A DNA stretch of 64,000 bases from SZUA-36 sp963749115. GTDB lineage: Bacteria > Pseudomonadota > Gammaproteobacteria > Xanthomonadales > SZUA-36. Shown piece after piece: positions 37,690 to 47,773 of this stretch. Each line of letters starts with the position of its first letter. Position 1 is the stretch's first letter. The notes below the pieces were generated by a model. That model did not search any database. It was not told where the DNA came from and saw nothing but the letters and a program-made list of their open reading frames with translations. The position numbers were made by a program, and so were the translations under genes. The stretch lies in the NCBI GenBank assembly GCA_963749115.1, contig CAVVLP010000010.1, positions 62,001 through 126,000 of the forward strand, given 5' to 3'.

Positions 37690-37848
37690 GAGCCTGTCGG
37701 ATTTAACATGATCTACTGCGATAAAACTGAGTTTGGCCATACTATCCGCTCTTTTGCGTCAAATAGCGGTGCTATTCTCCTTAAAAGACCGAATACTCTG
37801 ACTCAAATCAGCTTTCTCTCGCTACGATCGGTCAAACCCGACAGGCTC
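37690..37848. mobile_element. 159-bp MITE-like element with CTAG target duplication
   Basis: Terminal inverted repeats of about 21 bases: GAGCCTGTCGGATTTAAC at the left pairs with GTCAAACCCGACAGGCTC at the right. Direct CTAG copies flank it at 37686-37689 and 37849-37852. There is no coding capacity. The left end also occurs, slightly altered, at 3902-3923. It sits between folB and folK in the folate operon. Confidence 0.75.
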
Positions 37849-37919
37849 CTAGTGTCCCTTCAATATCATGAATACGGGTTCAGCCGGTTTGTCAGTGTTC
37901 CCGGCAGGGCGTACCCGCT

Positions 37920-38409
37920 GTGAGTATTGCCTGGCTGGGTCTGGGTTCCAATGTAAATGCAGATAACCATATTCGTGCCGGCATCCGCGAGCTCAAGAAA
38001 GATTTTAAAAATGTCAGTCTTTCGCCGGTCTATTCCTCGCACAGCGGTGGGCTTTGATGGAGATGATTTCATCAACCTGGTCGCCCGTGTAGAAACCGAG
38101 ATGCACCCACTGGAATTGCGCGAATACCTGCGTAAGCTGGAGGACCGGTTTGGTCGCAAACGTGACGTGGCAAAATTTTCCGATCGCTCGCTGGACATTG
38201 ATATCCTCCTGTACGACGACCTGGTACTTCTATCCCCGGTACTTGAGATACCACGCGCCGAAATTCTGAAATTCTCACATGTGCTCAAACCACTGATGGA
38301 TCTTGAGCCTGACCTGATCCACCCCGTCGAGCTACGCTCATTGGCCGATATCTGGTCATCTTCAGGGTTGGACGATAGTTGTTTGCGCTTACTGTCAGCA
38401 TTCAATTGA
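37920..38409 (+). CDS. folK: Hydroxymethyl-dihydropterin pyrophosphokinase, one frameshift
   Basis: HPPK: the N-terminus AWLGLGSNVNADNHIR and LSPVYSSHS are in the first frame. The second frame carries VGFDGDDFINLVARVETE, LRKLEDRFGRKRDVAKFSDR and DIDILLYDD, then IPRAEILKFSHVLKPLMDLEP. It activates hydroxymethyl-dihydropterin with ATP for folate synthesis. One extra G in GCGGTGGG near 38045-38051 splits the frame after about 42 residues. Because folK is normally essential and both halves are conserved, a sequence error is likelier than gene loss. GTG 37920 is the best start. It is separated from folB by a mobile element. Confidence 0.88.
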
Positions 38410-38451
38410 TGACCGCCGGGTGGCAAAACGCTACCCATCCTGTGGGCAGTG

Positions 38452-39204
38452 CTAGATATTCAAGCTCCGGCCACCGTCAACGGCCAGGATCTGACCGGTA
38501 ACATAAGGCGCATCCAATCCCAGGTAAGCCACCGCCGTGGCAATGTCTTCCGGTTCTCCGGCACGACCCATGACAGTTTTATCCAGAATTTTTTGCTGAT
38601 TGCCGGTATGACTCTCCTGCTCAGGCCACAGGATCGCACCTGGCGCGACACCATTCACACGTATTTGCGGACCGAGGTCTTTAGCCATGGCGAGGGTCAT
38701 CATCTGCAAGCCTGCCTTGGCCATGCAATACACCGCATGCCCGGGCATGGGTCTGACCGCGTGAACATCCAGCAGGTTGACCACACTGCCACCCGCAGTG
38801 GCCAGTTCCGGCACCAATGCCTGGGTCAAAAAATACGGACCGCGCAGGTTACTGTCCATCAGGTCGTCCCACTGCCCCATGCTGGTTGACCCAACCGTTG
38901 TCGGGAAGAACCGCGAAGCATTGTTGACCAGTAAGTCCAACTGGCCCGTGCTATCCCTCACCCGGTCCGCGAGACGATTGATTTCTTCGAGTTCACCAAG
39001 ATCGGCTTGCAAAATGGTGGCGCTCGCCGGTCGCAGTGCATTCAGTCTTTGAGCCAGTTTTTCAACGGCATTGCTACTGCTGTGATAGTGCAGAAACACA
39101 TCGCAACCGCGCTGGTGCAAGGTTTCTGCGATACAGGCACCAATACGCCGGGCTGCCCCGGTGATCAGTGCAGTGCATTGAGTTGATTGTCTGGTTCTGG
39201 ACAT
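38452..39204 (-). CDS. SDR-family pteridine reductase
   Basis: About 250 residues. ALITGAARRIGACIAETLHQ is the arginine-containing TGxxxRxG motif typical of pteridine reductases (PTR1/FolM-like). It is followed by LLVNNASRFFP, catalytic YCMAKAGLQ, PGAILWPEQES and GQILAVDGGRSL. It probably reduces dihydro- or tetrahydromonapterin/folates, which suits the adjacent folB-folK genes. It runs convergently with folK. Start ATG 39204 is preferred; GTG 39219 is an alternative. It is nearly back-to-back with midA, so both promoters must overlap coding sequence. Confidence 0.87.
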   Translation of the reverse strand: MSRTRQSTQCTALITGAARRIGACIAETLHQRGCDVFLHYHSSSNAVEKLAQRLNALRPASATILQADLGELEEINRLADRVRDSTGQLDLLVNNASRFFPTTVGSTSMGQWDDLMDSNLRGPYFLTQALVPELATAGGSVVNLLDVHAVRPMPGHAVYCMAKAGLQMMTLAMAKDLGPQIRVNGVAPGAILWPEQESHTGNQQKILDKTVMGRAGEPEDIATAVAYLGLDAPYVTGQILAVDGGRSLNI

Positions 39205-39234
39205 TGTTGTTTCACTCACTGAAACTACCCGCCT

Positions 39235-40431
39235 ATGTGCTCCGCTACATCAAAAGACATCCTGCCCGAACCACCCGAAGAGCTCAAGCGTTTGAGTGCG
39301 GAACTTGCCGGTCGCATTCGTGAAAGAATTGATCATAAGGGCCCTATTCCGTTTTCAGAGTACATGGAAATGGCACTTTACGAACCCGGCCTTGGTTACT
39401 ACAGCGCTGGTTTACAGAAGTTCGGTGAAGGTGGAGACTTCGTCACGGCGCCACAACTCGGTAACGTATTTGCGCGCTGCCTGGCCAAACAGGTCGAACA
39501 GGTCGCCGCCGCACTCGATCGGTATGAGATCATCGAGGCCGGCGCCGGCAGCGGGATACTGGCAGCAGACCTGCTCAAGACCTTGCAGGGAAATCATCCG
39601 CCATCGCGTTACCGGATACTTGAGCGCAGTGCGCATCTGCGCCAGGTTCAAAAAGAAACCCTGCAGCAACACGTACCCGAATGGATGGACAGAATCTGCT
39701 GGCTGGATAAACCACCCGAAGAAAGCTGGCAGGGTATTTTTCTCGCCAATGAGGTTCTGGATGCACTGACCGTGGAGCGGTTTTGCGTCGAGTCCAATGG
39801 CACCAGGCAAATGCAGGTTGCCTCGGGCCCTGCTGGTTTTGAATGGCTTAAAGCCGCCTGTCCGGACAAACTGAACACACAAATTCAGACACTCTTATCT
39901 TCGCTGGAATACTATCCTGCGACCGGATACTGTTCCGAAATTAATACCAGCCTGCCAGCCTGGTTACAGGCGGTTACATCCAGCCTGCAACAAGGCCTGG
40001 CCCTGTTCATTGACTACGGTTATACGCGACAGGATTATTACCAGCCGCAACGCAGGGACGGCACGCTGGTCTGCCATTACCAGCATCGTGCCCATGACGA
40101 CCCATTCAAGTGGCCCGGACTGACCGATATCAGTGCGTCAGTCGACTTTACCGCGCTTGCGGAAGCTGCCGATCTCTGCGGACTCGAGGTCAGTGGTTAT
40201 ACCACCCAGGCCATGTTTCTTATGGCCAGCGGATTGGATGAAGTGCTTGGGGAAATCGGGTCTTTACCCGATAAAGAACGCATAAAAATGAACAACCAGG
40301 TACTGCGCCTGACACTACCGGGCGAAATGGGAGAGCGTTTCCAGGTGATGGCTCTGAGCCGTGGTCTTGAAGAAGAACTTAGCAGCGATTTGACAGGTTT
40401 TTCACTCAACGACCTCTGTCACCGTCTTTAG
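39235..40431 (+). CDS. SAM-dependent methyltransferase, MidA/NDUFAF7 family
   Basis: 398 residues. YMEMALYEPGLGYYSAGLQKFG is the family signature, followed by GGDFVTAPQLGNVFARCLA, the SAM-binding IIEAGAGSGILAADLL and FLANEVLDALTVERF. The mitochondrial relative NDUFAF7 methylates an arginine of complex I. The bacterial substrate is not settled. Frame intact. Start ATG 39235 lacks a strong ribosome-binding site. It is divergent from the pteridine reductase and convergent with cca. Confidence 0.92.
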   Translation: MCSATSKDILPEPPEELKRLSAELAGRIRERIDHKGPIPFSEYMEMALYEPGLGYYSAGLQKFGEGGDFVTAPQLGNVFARCLAKQVEQVAAALDRYEIIEAGAGSGILAADLLKTLQGNHPPSRYRILERSAHLRQVQKETLQQHVPEWMDRICWLDKPPEESWQGIFLANEVLDALTVERFCVESNGTRQMQVASGPAGFEWLKAACPDKLNTQIQTLLSSLEYYPATGYCSEINTSLPAWLQAVTSSLQQGLALFIDYGYTRQDYYQPQRRDGTLVCHYQHRAHDDPFKWPGLTDISASVDFTALAEAADLCGLEVSGYTTQAMFLMASGLDEVLGEIGSLPDKERIKMNNQVLRLTLPGEMGERFQVMALSRGLEEELSSDLTGFSLNDLCHRL

Positions 40432-40475
40432 GGAAAATACGGAGACAAATATACGGTGGGTAACCTGTTCCCAGC

Positions 40476-41705
40476 CTACGGGTTCAGATTGGTGATTGCT
40501 TCAAGCCTGGCCTGACGCAGCCGTTCACCCACCTGGGGCCCACTGGCACCCTTTAGATCAAGGTCCCTTGCACGGATACCTGCAGCGGCCTGGTAGACCC
40601 GTTGCAAATATTCACCTTGCGGGTACGGACGATCCTGCAGTCCCTTGCGGCCACGGTAATCAGCCTCGCAGGCCGCGACGAAATCCGGTAAAAGCTCCGG
40701 TTGACGGAAGACATCCAGCTTCTCCAGCAACCTCAAGGCCGACAAAGGCCGGGCTTCAAGTATGCGATGGCACCTGATATGCAATAAACAAACCTTGCGT
40801 GACAGGTCGTGGACGGCGTTGGGTACTTTCAGACGGCTGCAAACTGCATCCACCAGGGGCACTCCGGCAGATTCATGACCTCTGTGTGATGGCCATTCCT
40901 GTTGTGGTGTTATGCCTTTACCAAGGTCATGCAGCAGGACGGCGAAAACCACGTTGGCTGCACCCTTGCTCAAATTTTCCGCAGCATCCAGTGCCATTAG
41001 CAGGTGAATACCGGTGTCGATCTCGGGGTGGTATTTTTCCGGTTGAGGGACACCAAACAAGCGGTTAACTTCAGGTAGCAACTCTTCCAATGCACCGCAC
41101 TCACGCAATACACGGACAAACACCGAAGGCTTTTCAGTTTTCATGGCCAGTTCAATTTCACGCCAGATACGCTCTGCCGCCAGGTGCCGAAGCTCACCGG
41201 ACCGCGTGATTTCCTGCATCAAAGCCAATGTTGATGCATGCACACGAAAACCAAAACGCGCAAAGCGCGCGGCAAAACGTGCGACACGTAAAACCCTCAG
41301 CGGGTCCTCTACGAAAGCACCGGATACATGCCGCAGGACCTTTTTCTCCAAATCCCGTTGACCACCATAGGGGTCAACCAGGCTGCCGTCTTCATCCCGG
41401 GCGATAGCGTTGATGGTCAGGTCGCGACGTTGGAGGTCTTCTTCCAGCGTGACACCGGGATGAAAATCCACGCTGAACCCATGGTAGCCATGACCCTGCT
41501 TTTTCTCGGTGCGCGCCAGTGCGTATTCCTCACCACTTTCGGGGTGCAGAAAAACAGGGAAAGAGGCACCGACCTGTCTGAAACCCTTTTCAAGCATTTC
41601 CTCAGGTGTACTGCCGACCACGACCCAGTCCCGTTCCGTTGCCTGCAACCCCAAAAGTGCATCACGAACGGCACCACCAACCAGGTAGGTTTTGTTGGAG
41701 TTCAA
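40476..41705 (-). CDS. cca: CCA-adding tRNA nucleotidyltransferase with HD domain
   Basis: 409 residues. Nucleotidyltransferase motif YLVGGAVRDALLGL with RDWVVVGSTPEEML and RRDLTINAIARDEDG. RNA-binding region EDPLRVLRVARFAARFARFG. An HD phosphohydrolase domain (VVFAVLLHDLGKGITPQQEW, SHRGHESAGV) as in Escherichia coli Cca. It adds or repairs the CCA end of tRNAs. TTG 41705 is used as start and overlaps the stop of the upstream gene by a few bases, so translation is probably coupled. Confidence 0.97.
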   Translation of the reverse strand: MNSNKTYLVGGAVRDALLGLQATERDWVVVGSTPEEMLEKGFRQVGASFPVFLHPESGEEYALARTEKKQGHGYHGFSVDFHPGVTLEEDLQRRDLTINAIARDEDGSLVDPYGGQRDLEKKVLRHVSGAFVEDPLRVLRVARFAARFARFGFRVHASTLALMQEITRSGELRHLAAERIWREIELAMKTEKPSVFVRVLRECGALEELLPEVNRLFGVPQPEKYHPEIDTGIHLLMALDAAENLSKGAANVVFAVLLHDLGKGITPQQEWPSHRGHESAGVPLVDAVCSRLKVPNAVHDLSRKVCLLHIRCHRILEARPLSALRLLEKLDVFRQPELLPDFVAACEADYRGRKGLQDRPYPQGEYLQRVYQAAAGIRARDLDLKGASGPQVGERLRQARLEAITNLNP

Positions 41706-42634
41706 CGCCGCGGTTGTCGCCGCTGAGTCTGCAGGCGGCGCTGTCGCATCGAGCCGCTCAGGTAATCTGGAACGACCAGGTCTATGGACCGCGGGCTAAT
41801 ATCGAAATAGGCAAAATCATTTTTGTCGCTGGTATTGTCAGTCTTCAATGACTGGTAATTGTCCCAGGAAAATGGCTTACCCGGAACCAGGTTCATCAGC
41901 ATGGCCATGGTTGCGGACAATGGCCCGGGAAGACCAATAACCAGCCTGCGCTTACCCTCAGTTTTTGCGGTCCACTCTACCAGCTCTTTTAGTGTGTAGC
42001 TCTGCGGACCGGCCAGTTCATAAGTTTTTCCCCAGCACATGGGGTCGTCCAGTGACGCAATCATAACCGCCGCCACATCTCCAGCGAAAACAGGTTGCAG
42101 ACGCGCTTTGGGGCAGGCCAGCGGCATAACCGGCATCATTCGCAACATACCCGCAAAGCGATTGAAAAAACTGTCGCCACGGCCAAAGATAACCGACGGT
42201 TGGAAAATGGTGATATTCAGGTCATCAGCGGACCGTAAAATTGCCTCCGCTTCACCTTTGCTTTTCAGGTAGTTACTGCTGCCTTTGCCCGCGTTAAGTG
42301 CACTCAGGTGTATCAACCTGGTGACACCGGACATTCTACAGGCCTCAACGATTCCCTCAACCAGCTCCACGTGTACCTTGTGAAAACTGTTTCCGCCGCC
42401 TTCATTCAGGATGCCAGCCATGCTGACCACTGCATCGGCCCCGGCAAACTGTTCAGCCAGTACTTCGGGGTCGTAAACATCAGCCTGAACCACCTTAACA
42501 CCGGGCATCATACCCACGCTGCCACGACCAACCGCGTCCCGGGTGAGCACGACACATTGATGCTTTCCGCTTGTCAATGCCTTTAGAAGATGTCCGCCGA
42601 AAAACCCGCTCGCACCTATCAATACAATTCGCAT
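41702..42634 (-). CDS. NAD(P)-binding atypical SDR, complex I NDUFA9-like
   Basis: 310 residues. MRIVLIGASGFFGGHLLKAL is an atypical-SDR dinucleotide motif. VVQADVYDPEVLAEQFAGAD and VTRLIHLSALNAGKGSSNYLKSKGEAEAIL give the YxxxK-like SNYLKSK. QPSVIFGRGDSFFNRFAG and LQPVFAGDVAAVM are typical of NDUFA9-like epimerase-fold proteins. In bacteria these are thought to act in quinone or membrane metabolism; the role is uncertain. It starts 10 bases after slt and overlaps cca, so slt, this gene and cca form one unit. Confidence 0.9.
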   Translation of the reverse strand: MRIVLIGASGFFGGHLLKALTSGKHQCVVLTRDAVGRGSVGMMPGVKVVQADVYDPEVLAEQFAGADAVVSMAGILNEGGGNSFHKVHVELVEGIVEACRMSGVTRLIHLSALNAGKGSSNYLKSKGEAEAILRSADDLNITIFQPSVIFGRGDSFFNRFAGMLRMMPVMPLACPKARLQPVFAGDVAAVMIASLDDPMCWGKTYELAGPQSYTLKELVEWTAKTEGKRRLVIGLPGPLSATMAMLMNLVPGKPFSWDNYQSLKTDNTSDKNDFAYFDISPRSIDLVVPDYLSGSMRQRRLQTQRRQPRR

Positions 42635-42643
42635 GTCACTTCC

Positions 42644-44707
42644 TCACTGCCGGTTGATCGATTGTTTAGTCCTGCACACCACCTCGGTGTGACCATTAAC
42701 GCTTATCTTACCGGATTCGATATGCGGCATCCTGACCGATATTCGTTTTACCGTTCCACCCATGCGCCAATCGTAAATGGTTGTGAATGCCAGTACGCGT
42801 GGAATGTAGTCGCGAGTTTCAAAATACGGCAAGGTTTCCACCCAGATTGCAGCCTCACTCCGGGGTCGCGTATCCAGCCATCGCTCCACGGCATTCGGGC
42901 CGGCGTTATAAGCACCTGACACCAGCACCGGGTTTTGATTGAAATCCTTCAATAGATCGTTCATGTACGCCGTACCGATGGGCAGGTTGCCTGCCGCTGT
43001 CCTTAACTGGGCAATACCGCTCCATGGCAGACCGTGTTTTTTTGCCACCTGCTTACCGGTACCCGGGGTGATTTGCATCAAACCCATGGCGTTGGCTGAA
43101 GAACGTGCTGTCTCCATCATCGCGCTTTCAGCACGTATGGTGCCATAGACCCAGGCCGGGTCCAATTGGTTGGCAGCGGCGGCGTTAGTGATGTCGGCTT
43201 CCCACAGCAGCGGAAATCGCCACTCATAAAGATTCAGATCACCACTGTTACCCAATGCAAAAATCGCCCGGTCATACCAGCTTTCCCTGACCGCCAGTGC
43301 AGCCGCGACTTTCAGTTCCGAAACCGGCAGACGGCCCGTGGCCAGCGTCCATTCGTTCAGGGCCCAATTGTCCAGACCCGCTTTCCTGAGTTCAAGTGCT
43401 CGCCGGAATCCATCAACCCCGGCCATTTGTTCCAGATCGACCGCGTCAACATCGGCCTGCCCGGGGCAGATATTGTAGCTAAGACCAAGCTCATCGGCGG
43501 CCAGAAACCCGTAGTAATTGGCCTTGGCTGACAGTTCCTCTAACAATTCCGAGGGTGGCTTGACCTGGCCCGATCGCAAGTTGGCCTGAGCCTGCCAATA
43601 GCGCCACCGGTCATCGTTACGGGTATCTTCCGGCATCTGTTCAATGACATTTGCAAGTGCTTTCCAGTCCTGCTTGCTGAGCAAAAATCGCGCCCACCAT
43701 TCCAGCAACTGAGAGTCGCGAAATAAAACAGGTACCTTGCGCATCTGTGCGACCGTATCGTCCTCCATTCCCACGGCTGAATACAGGGCGATGTCCCGCA
43801 GCAACGATATCTTCTCGGTTTCTTCCCACAAAAAATGACGGTTCAGCACTTTAAATTTTTTCGCCGCCAGGCCGGCATCCTCGCGGGCCAGCCGTTGCAG
43901 CGAAGTTGCGGCTATCATGCGGGTGACTTCGTTGTCCGGCCATTTTCGTGCCCGTTCAAGCTTGGAATAAGCCCTGCGGTTCATCAGTTGCCAGTCTTCC
44001 AGCCAGCGGCGTTGATCCGCGGCTACAAAACGTGCCAGGTACCTGGTCAAACTGGTATTACCCGCCTCGATGGCCAGATGAATACGCTCCCACGCGAGGC
44101 TTTCCGGTATTCCGTCATTTTTTATCAGCCAGGCGAAGACCGGATCGCACTCATCCGGTTGGGACTTGCCCACTGCCCACAGACTCTGTGCTTCACCCAA
44201 TACGCCTTCGGTCTGCTTCAAAATAATTTGACCACGGACGCGTTGGCACCTGAGAACGGTGCCGCTAACATTTTCGGAGTGCGCCACCAAATCCGCCCAA
44301 CGCTTTTCTTTCGCCAGTGATTTCAACCATGAGTTACGTAAGGCCTTCGAAAAGGCCCAGTCCTTGTGGGTTTGCAGAAACCCGGACATCTCGTCCACCG
44401 GTACATCGCTGCGGCGCATACGGTAGTCTTCATATTGGAGATAGGGAAACAACACGTAATCCTTGAGTGTGTTCCTGATCTTATTAAACTTGACGTGGTC
44501 ACCCCTTTTTGCCGCCTCCCATGCAATTTTAAATTGCTCAAGCTCAGCGTCCGTGGGATTGCCGGCAGCAAACGCAGGAGAGCTTAAAACGATGACAAGA
44601 GTGACTAAAAGATATACAAACTGCCGCACAACGAAGGCATGAGTTATGCTTGTTTTCACACTGGTGTTCAAAGTCTGTTTCAAAGGTTGCTTCAGGGACA
44701 AGGTCAT
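42644..44707 (-). CDS. slt: Soluble lytic murein transglycosylase
   Basis: About 687 residues from ATG 44707; TTG 44746 would add 13. Signal peptide VYLLVTLVIVLSSPAFA. A long helical superhelix (about 60-470) of the Slt70 type follows. The C-terminal catalytic domain is YGTIRAESAMMETARSSANA (catalytic Glu), MGLMQITPGTGKQVAKKHG and VSGAYNAGPNAVERWL, with YIPRVLAFTTIYDWRM near the end. It cleaves peptidoglycan to anhydromuramyl products in the periplasm. First gene of the slt-NDUFA9-like-cca unit. Confidence 0.95.
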   Translation of the reverse strand: MTLSLKQPLKQTLNTSVKTSITHAFVVRQFVYLLVTLVIVLSSPAFAAGNPTDAELEQFKIAWEAAKRGDHVKFNKIRNTLKDYVLFPYLQYEDYRMRRSDVPVDEMSGFLQTHKDWAFSKALRNSWLKSLAKEKRWADLVAHSENVSGTVLRCQRVRGQIILKQTEGVLGEAQSLWAVGKSQPDECDPVFAWLIKNDGIPESLAWERIHLAIEAGNTSLTRYLARFVAADQRRWLEDWQLMNRRAYSKLERARKWPDNEVTRMIAATSLQRLAREDAGLAAKKFKVLNRHFLWEETEKISLLRDIALYSAVGMEDDTVAQMRKVPVLFRDSQLLEWWARFLLSKQDWKALANVIEQMPEDTRNDDRWRYWQAQANLRSGQVKPPSELLEELSAKANYYGFLAADELGLSYNICPGQADVDAVDLEQMAGVDGFRRALELRKAGLDNWALNEWTLATGRLPVSELKVAAALAVRESWYDRAIFALGNSGDLNLYEWRFPLLWEADITNAAAANQLDPAWVYGTIRAESAMMETARSSANAMGLMQITPGTGKQVAKKHGLPWSGIAQLRTAAGNLPIGTAYMNDLLKDFNQNPVLVSGAYNAGPNAVERWLDTRPRSEAAIWVETLPYFETRDYIPRVLAFTTIYDWRMGGTVKRISVRMPHIESGKISVNGHTEVVCRTKQSINRQ

Positions 44708-44787
44708 AGAGAGAACCAATTTATGCAAAGGCAGTCTGCACGGCAAGACAAATCGAAGAAAATTTTAGCGGGACACAAAAAAAGCCC

Positions 44788-45568
44788 GTGATTTGGTTTG
44801 AATACGCACTGACAGGTATTTTTGCCGGTTTTCTGGCAGGTTATCTTGGCATTGGTGGCGGTCTGGTTCTTGTTCCTGCACTGAGCTGGCTATTTAGCCG
44901 CGACCCGGCCACGGCAGACATGGCAGTCCAGATGGCTGTTGCGACTTCTCTTGCCACCATGTTGTTTACATCGATGAGTTCCTTGCTCGCCCATCACAAG
45001 CGTGGTGCGATTCTGTGGTCCCTGGTCAGGCAGATGATCCCCGGCCTGCTTGCCGGTGCGCTGCTTGGAAGCATCATTGCAGACCGCATTGGCAACGTCG
45101 CACTGGCCAATGTATTTGGTGTTTTTGCACTCATTGTCGGTTTACAAATGCTCATTGGAACCAGGCAGACCGGGAGCGGTTCACTTCCCGGCTGGCTTAT
45201 CGGTCACGGGAACCGGTTTTGGTATTGGAACGATCTCCAGCCTGCTTGGCATCGGCGGGGGAAGCATGACCGTACCCTGGCTGCTATGGCATGGCCAGCG
45301 GGTCCAGAACGCCGTTGCCACCGCCGCAGCCTGTGGTTACCCGATTGCAATCGCAGGCACACTGGGGTTTGTAATACTGGGCGAAGGTGCTTCATCGGCG
45401 CCATCGCTGGGTTATGTACATTTGCCTGCACTGGCAGGTGTGGCCGTGTTCAGTGTGTTGGGTGCGCCATTGGGTGTGGCTGCCGTACACCGGAGCTCAC
45501 CGATACTTGCAAAACGGTTTTTTGCGCTGTTCCTGCTGTTTGTCGCTGTGAAAATGTTATTACGCTAA
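44788..45568 (+). CDS. TauE/SafE-family anion permease, one frameshift
   Basis: About 259 residues and seven to eight membrane helices. The family repeats are visible: GFLAGYLGIGGGLVLVPAL in the first half and ISSLLGIGGGSMTVPWLLWH in the second. TauE/SafE (DUF81) proteins export sulfite, sulfoacetate or related anions. A net +1 base near 45198-45206 splits it between the two halves (GWLI to VTGTGFGIGT). GTG 44788 has no good ribosome-binding site. It is convergent with ntrY, whose stop lies 23 bases beyond. Confidence 0.85.
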
Positions 45569-45591
45569 ATCGTTCAGGGCGACTTCAGCTA

Positions 45592-47773
45592 CTAGTCGAG
45601 CGGCAGGATGATGGTGGTACAGGCACCACCAACAGCGGGGTTATATATCGATGATGCGACCATCATGCTCATTGACAATTTTGCGGCAAATGGCCAAACC
45701 GAGACCACTGCCATTGGTTTTGAAAGTCACGTACGGCTCAAATGGTTTTTCCAACACCATCGCGGGATAGCCCGGGCCACGGTCACTGACTTCCAACTCC
45801 AGCCATTTTTTTCCAGCCTGTGTGATCAACCTGGTGCGAATATGCACCTCGGCCTGCTGATCTTTTGCTACGGCCTCGCTGGAATTGACAACCAGGTTGT
45901 GCAGTAACTGCCGGATCTGTCCACTGTCTGCCGAAAAACCCGCCGGACCGGCAATCAGCTTCAGGTGAAATTGCACCCGCTGGTCTTCATGCTGGTAAAG
46001 CGCAACGACATCTTTGATCAGTTGATCAAGCACGATGGGGGCACGCACCATTTGCGGCCCTTGCGCGTAATCTCCAAACGCATCAACCAGTTCACGCAAT
46101 GCTTCAACCTGTGAAACGATGGTCCCGGTCGCACCGTCCAGCATGACGCTGTCTTTCTCGTCCAGTTTGCTCATCAGCTTCATTCGCAAACGTTCCGCAG
46201 CCAGCCGGATTGGTGTCAGGGGGTTCTTTACCTCGTGTGCCAGGCGGCGTGCAACCTCTGCCCAGGCTGCTTCGCGTTGTGCCTGGTTAAGCATGGTGAC
46301 ATCGTCAAAAACAATAACCGAGCCACCTGCGGGACCAATCTCCTTACCCAGGCGGGAGCCACGCACCAGCAACACCAGTGTTTGCCCGTGAGCCTGGAGA
46401 CGAATCTCCCGTTTCCACTCGGCAATCCCGCGCTCCATTTGATTCCAGATCAGCTTGAACAGGGGCGCCAGAATTGGAAACTTCTCTGCACGCTCAGACA
46501 GGCTCTGGCCAGCGAAAAACCCACTGGGCACACCCAGTATCTGCGAGGCAGCAGCGTTGGCAGTGACAGCCTTTTGATTGTCATCCACGGTCAATACCCC
46601 GGAAGTCAGGCTGCCTAAAACGGTTTCAAGATATTCGCTTTGCGACTGTAGTTGTGCCCTGCTTTGCTCTGCTTCCTGGCTCGCGCTTGTGAGCGCTTCG
46701 GTCATTTCATTGAAAGACTGCACCAGGAAACCCAGTTCATCGCGGGTCTCTGCCTGGACTTCGTGCGTCAGGTCACCGGAGGCAATTTCGCGTGTTGCCT
46801 GGGCCAGCTTTGAAATGGGCGTTACCAGTTTGCGGGCAACGTTCAGGGCCGCAAGTATCGCCAGCAATACGGTCAACAATAAAACCAGCGACAGGATCAG
46901 AATAAAACTTTGCTTCAGCGGTTCACGCAGAAAACTGAGGTTCTGGTAACGGTGATATTCCTTTTCGATTTTATTTGCCAGGGTGGTGATCGACTCCGGC
47001 AGGGGGTAGATTGCCTGCAGCAGATATGCCTGCCTGCCGGGCACATCGTATGGCAATCGCTGGATGACACGGATACGCAAAATGCCGTCGGCCACGGGTT
47101 CTGCCGCGGCATATTCACCCCGGTCCAGAGCCTGCAACAAAGCATAGTCACCCGGTCGTTCCGGCAGATCGGCGAGCATGTTGATGTTTGCGCTGGCAAT
47201 CATCCTTCCATCGCCTTCCATGACTGAAAGCTCCAGCGGTCCGCTGCTACTGACGTTTGCCAGCAATGCTCTGCGCACCGCATCGACATCATCGTCCGGA
47301 TTATCAATTTCCCGGATCAGACGACGCACCTGGTTACGCACTTCCAGTGTCCGGTTTTCCAAAAATTGCTGACCCAGCTCCAGTGAATCAGCCAATGCCG
47401 CCTCGACTCCGACATCAAACCAGCTATCTACAGTGCGGGTCAGAAAATAGGCCGAAAAGAAGTAAACGATCAAAGCAGGGGGTAATGACAGGACCAGGAA
47501 GTACCTTACCCAGCGCGCTGACAGCATGGCGCCGGGTGCGTGCTCCCTGACTTTTTTGGTTAATGAGATGACCCGATAAAAAATGGCAGCGGTTACGACC
47601 AGCAACGCAAAAACGGTCAAAACCAGCACCCATACATACGGCTGGTTCAAACCACTGGCATCCTGTTGAACATTGCTGACAAGAATAAGCGAAACAAGCA
47701 GGACGATCAGTGCCACCGTCACCGGCAACACCCTTAAAACCAGTCGTCTTACACGCTTACTATGAAAGGCCAT
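45592..47773 (-). CDS. NtrY-like sensor histidine kinase, 3'-terminal frameshift
   Basis: About 726 residues after correction. Membrane helices near the N-terminus, a periplasmic or extracytoplasmic region, a HAMP linker (VARKLVTPISKLAQATREIA), a PAS domain (TVDDNQKAVTANAAASQILG), HisKA (VARRLAHEVKNPLTPIRLAAE, His phosphoacceptor) and HATPase boxes (LVVNSSEAV, SDRGPGYP, GSGLGLAICRKIV). A net +1 base near 45650-45655 alters only the last residues. The corrected end is GRISIYNPAVGGACTTIIL, stop 45592-45594. Start 47773 (MAFHSK) overlaps the upstream gene. No ntrX response-regulator gene is next to it, unlike the usual ntrYX pair. Confidence 0.92.
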
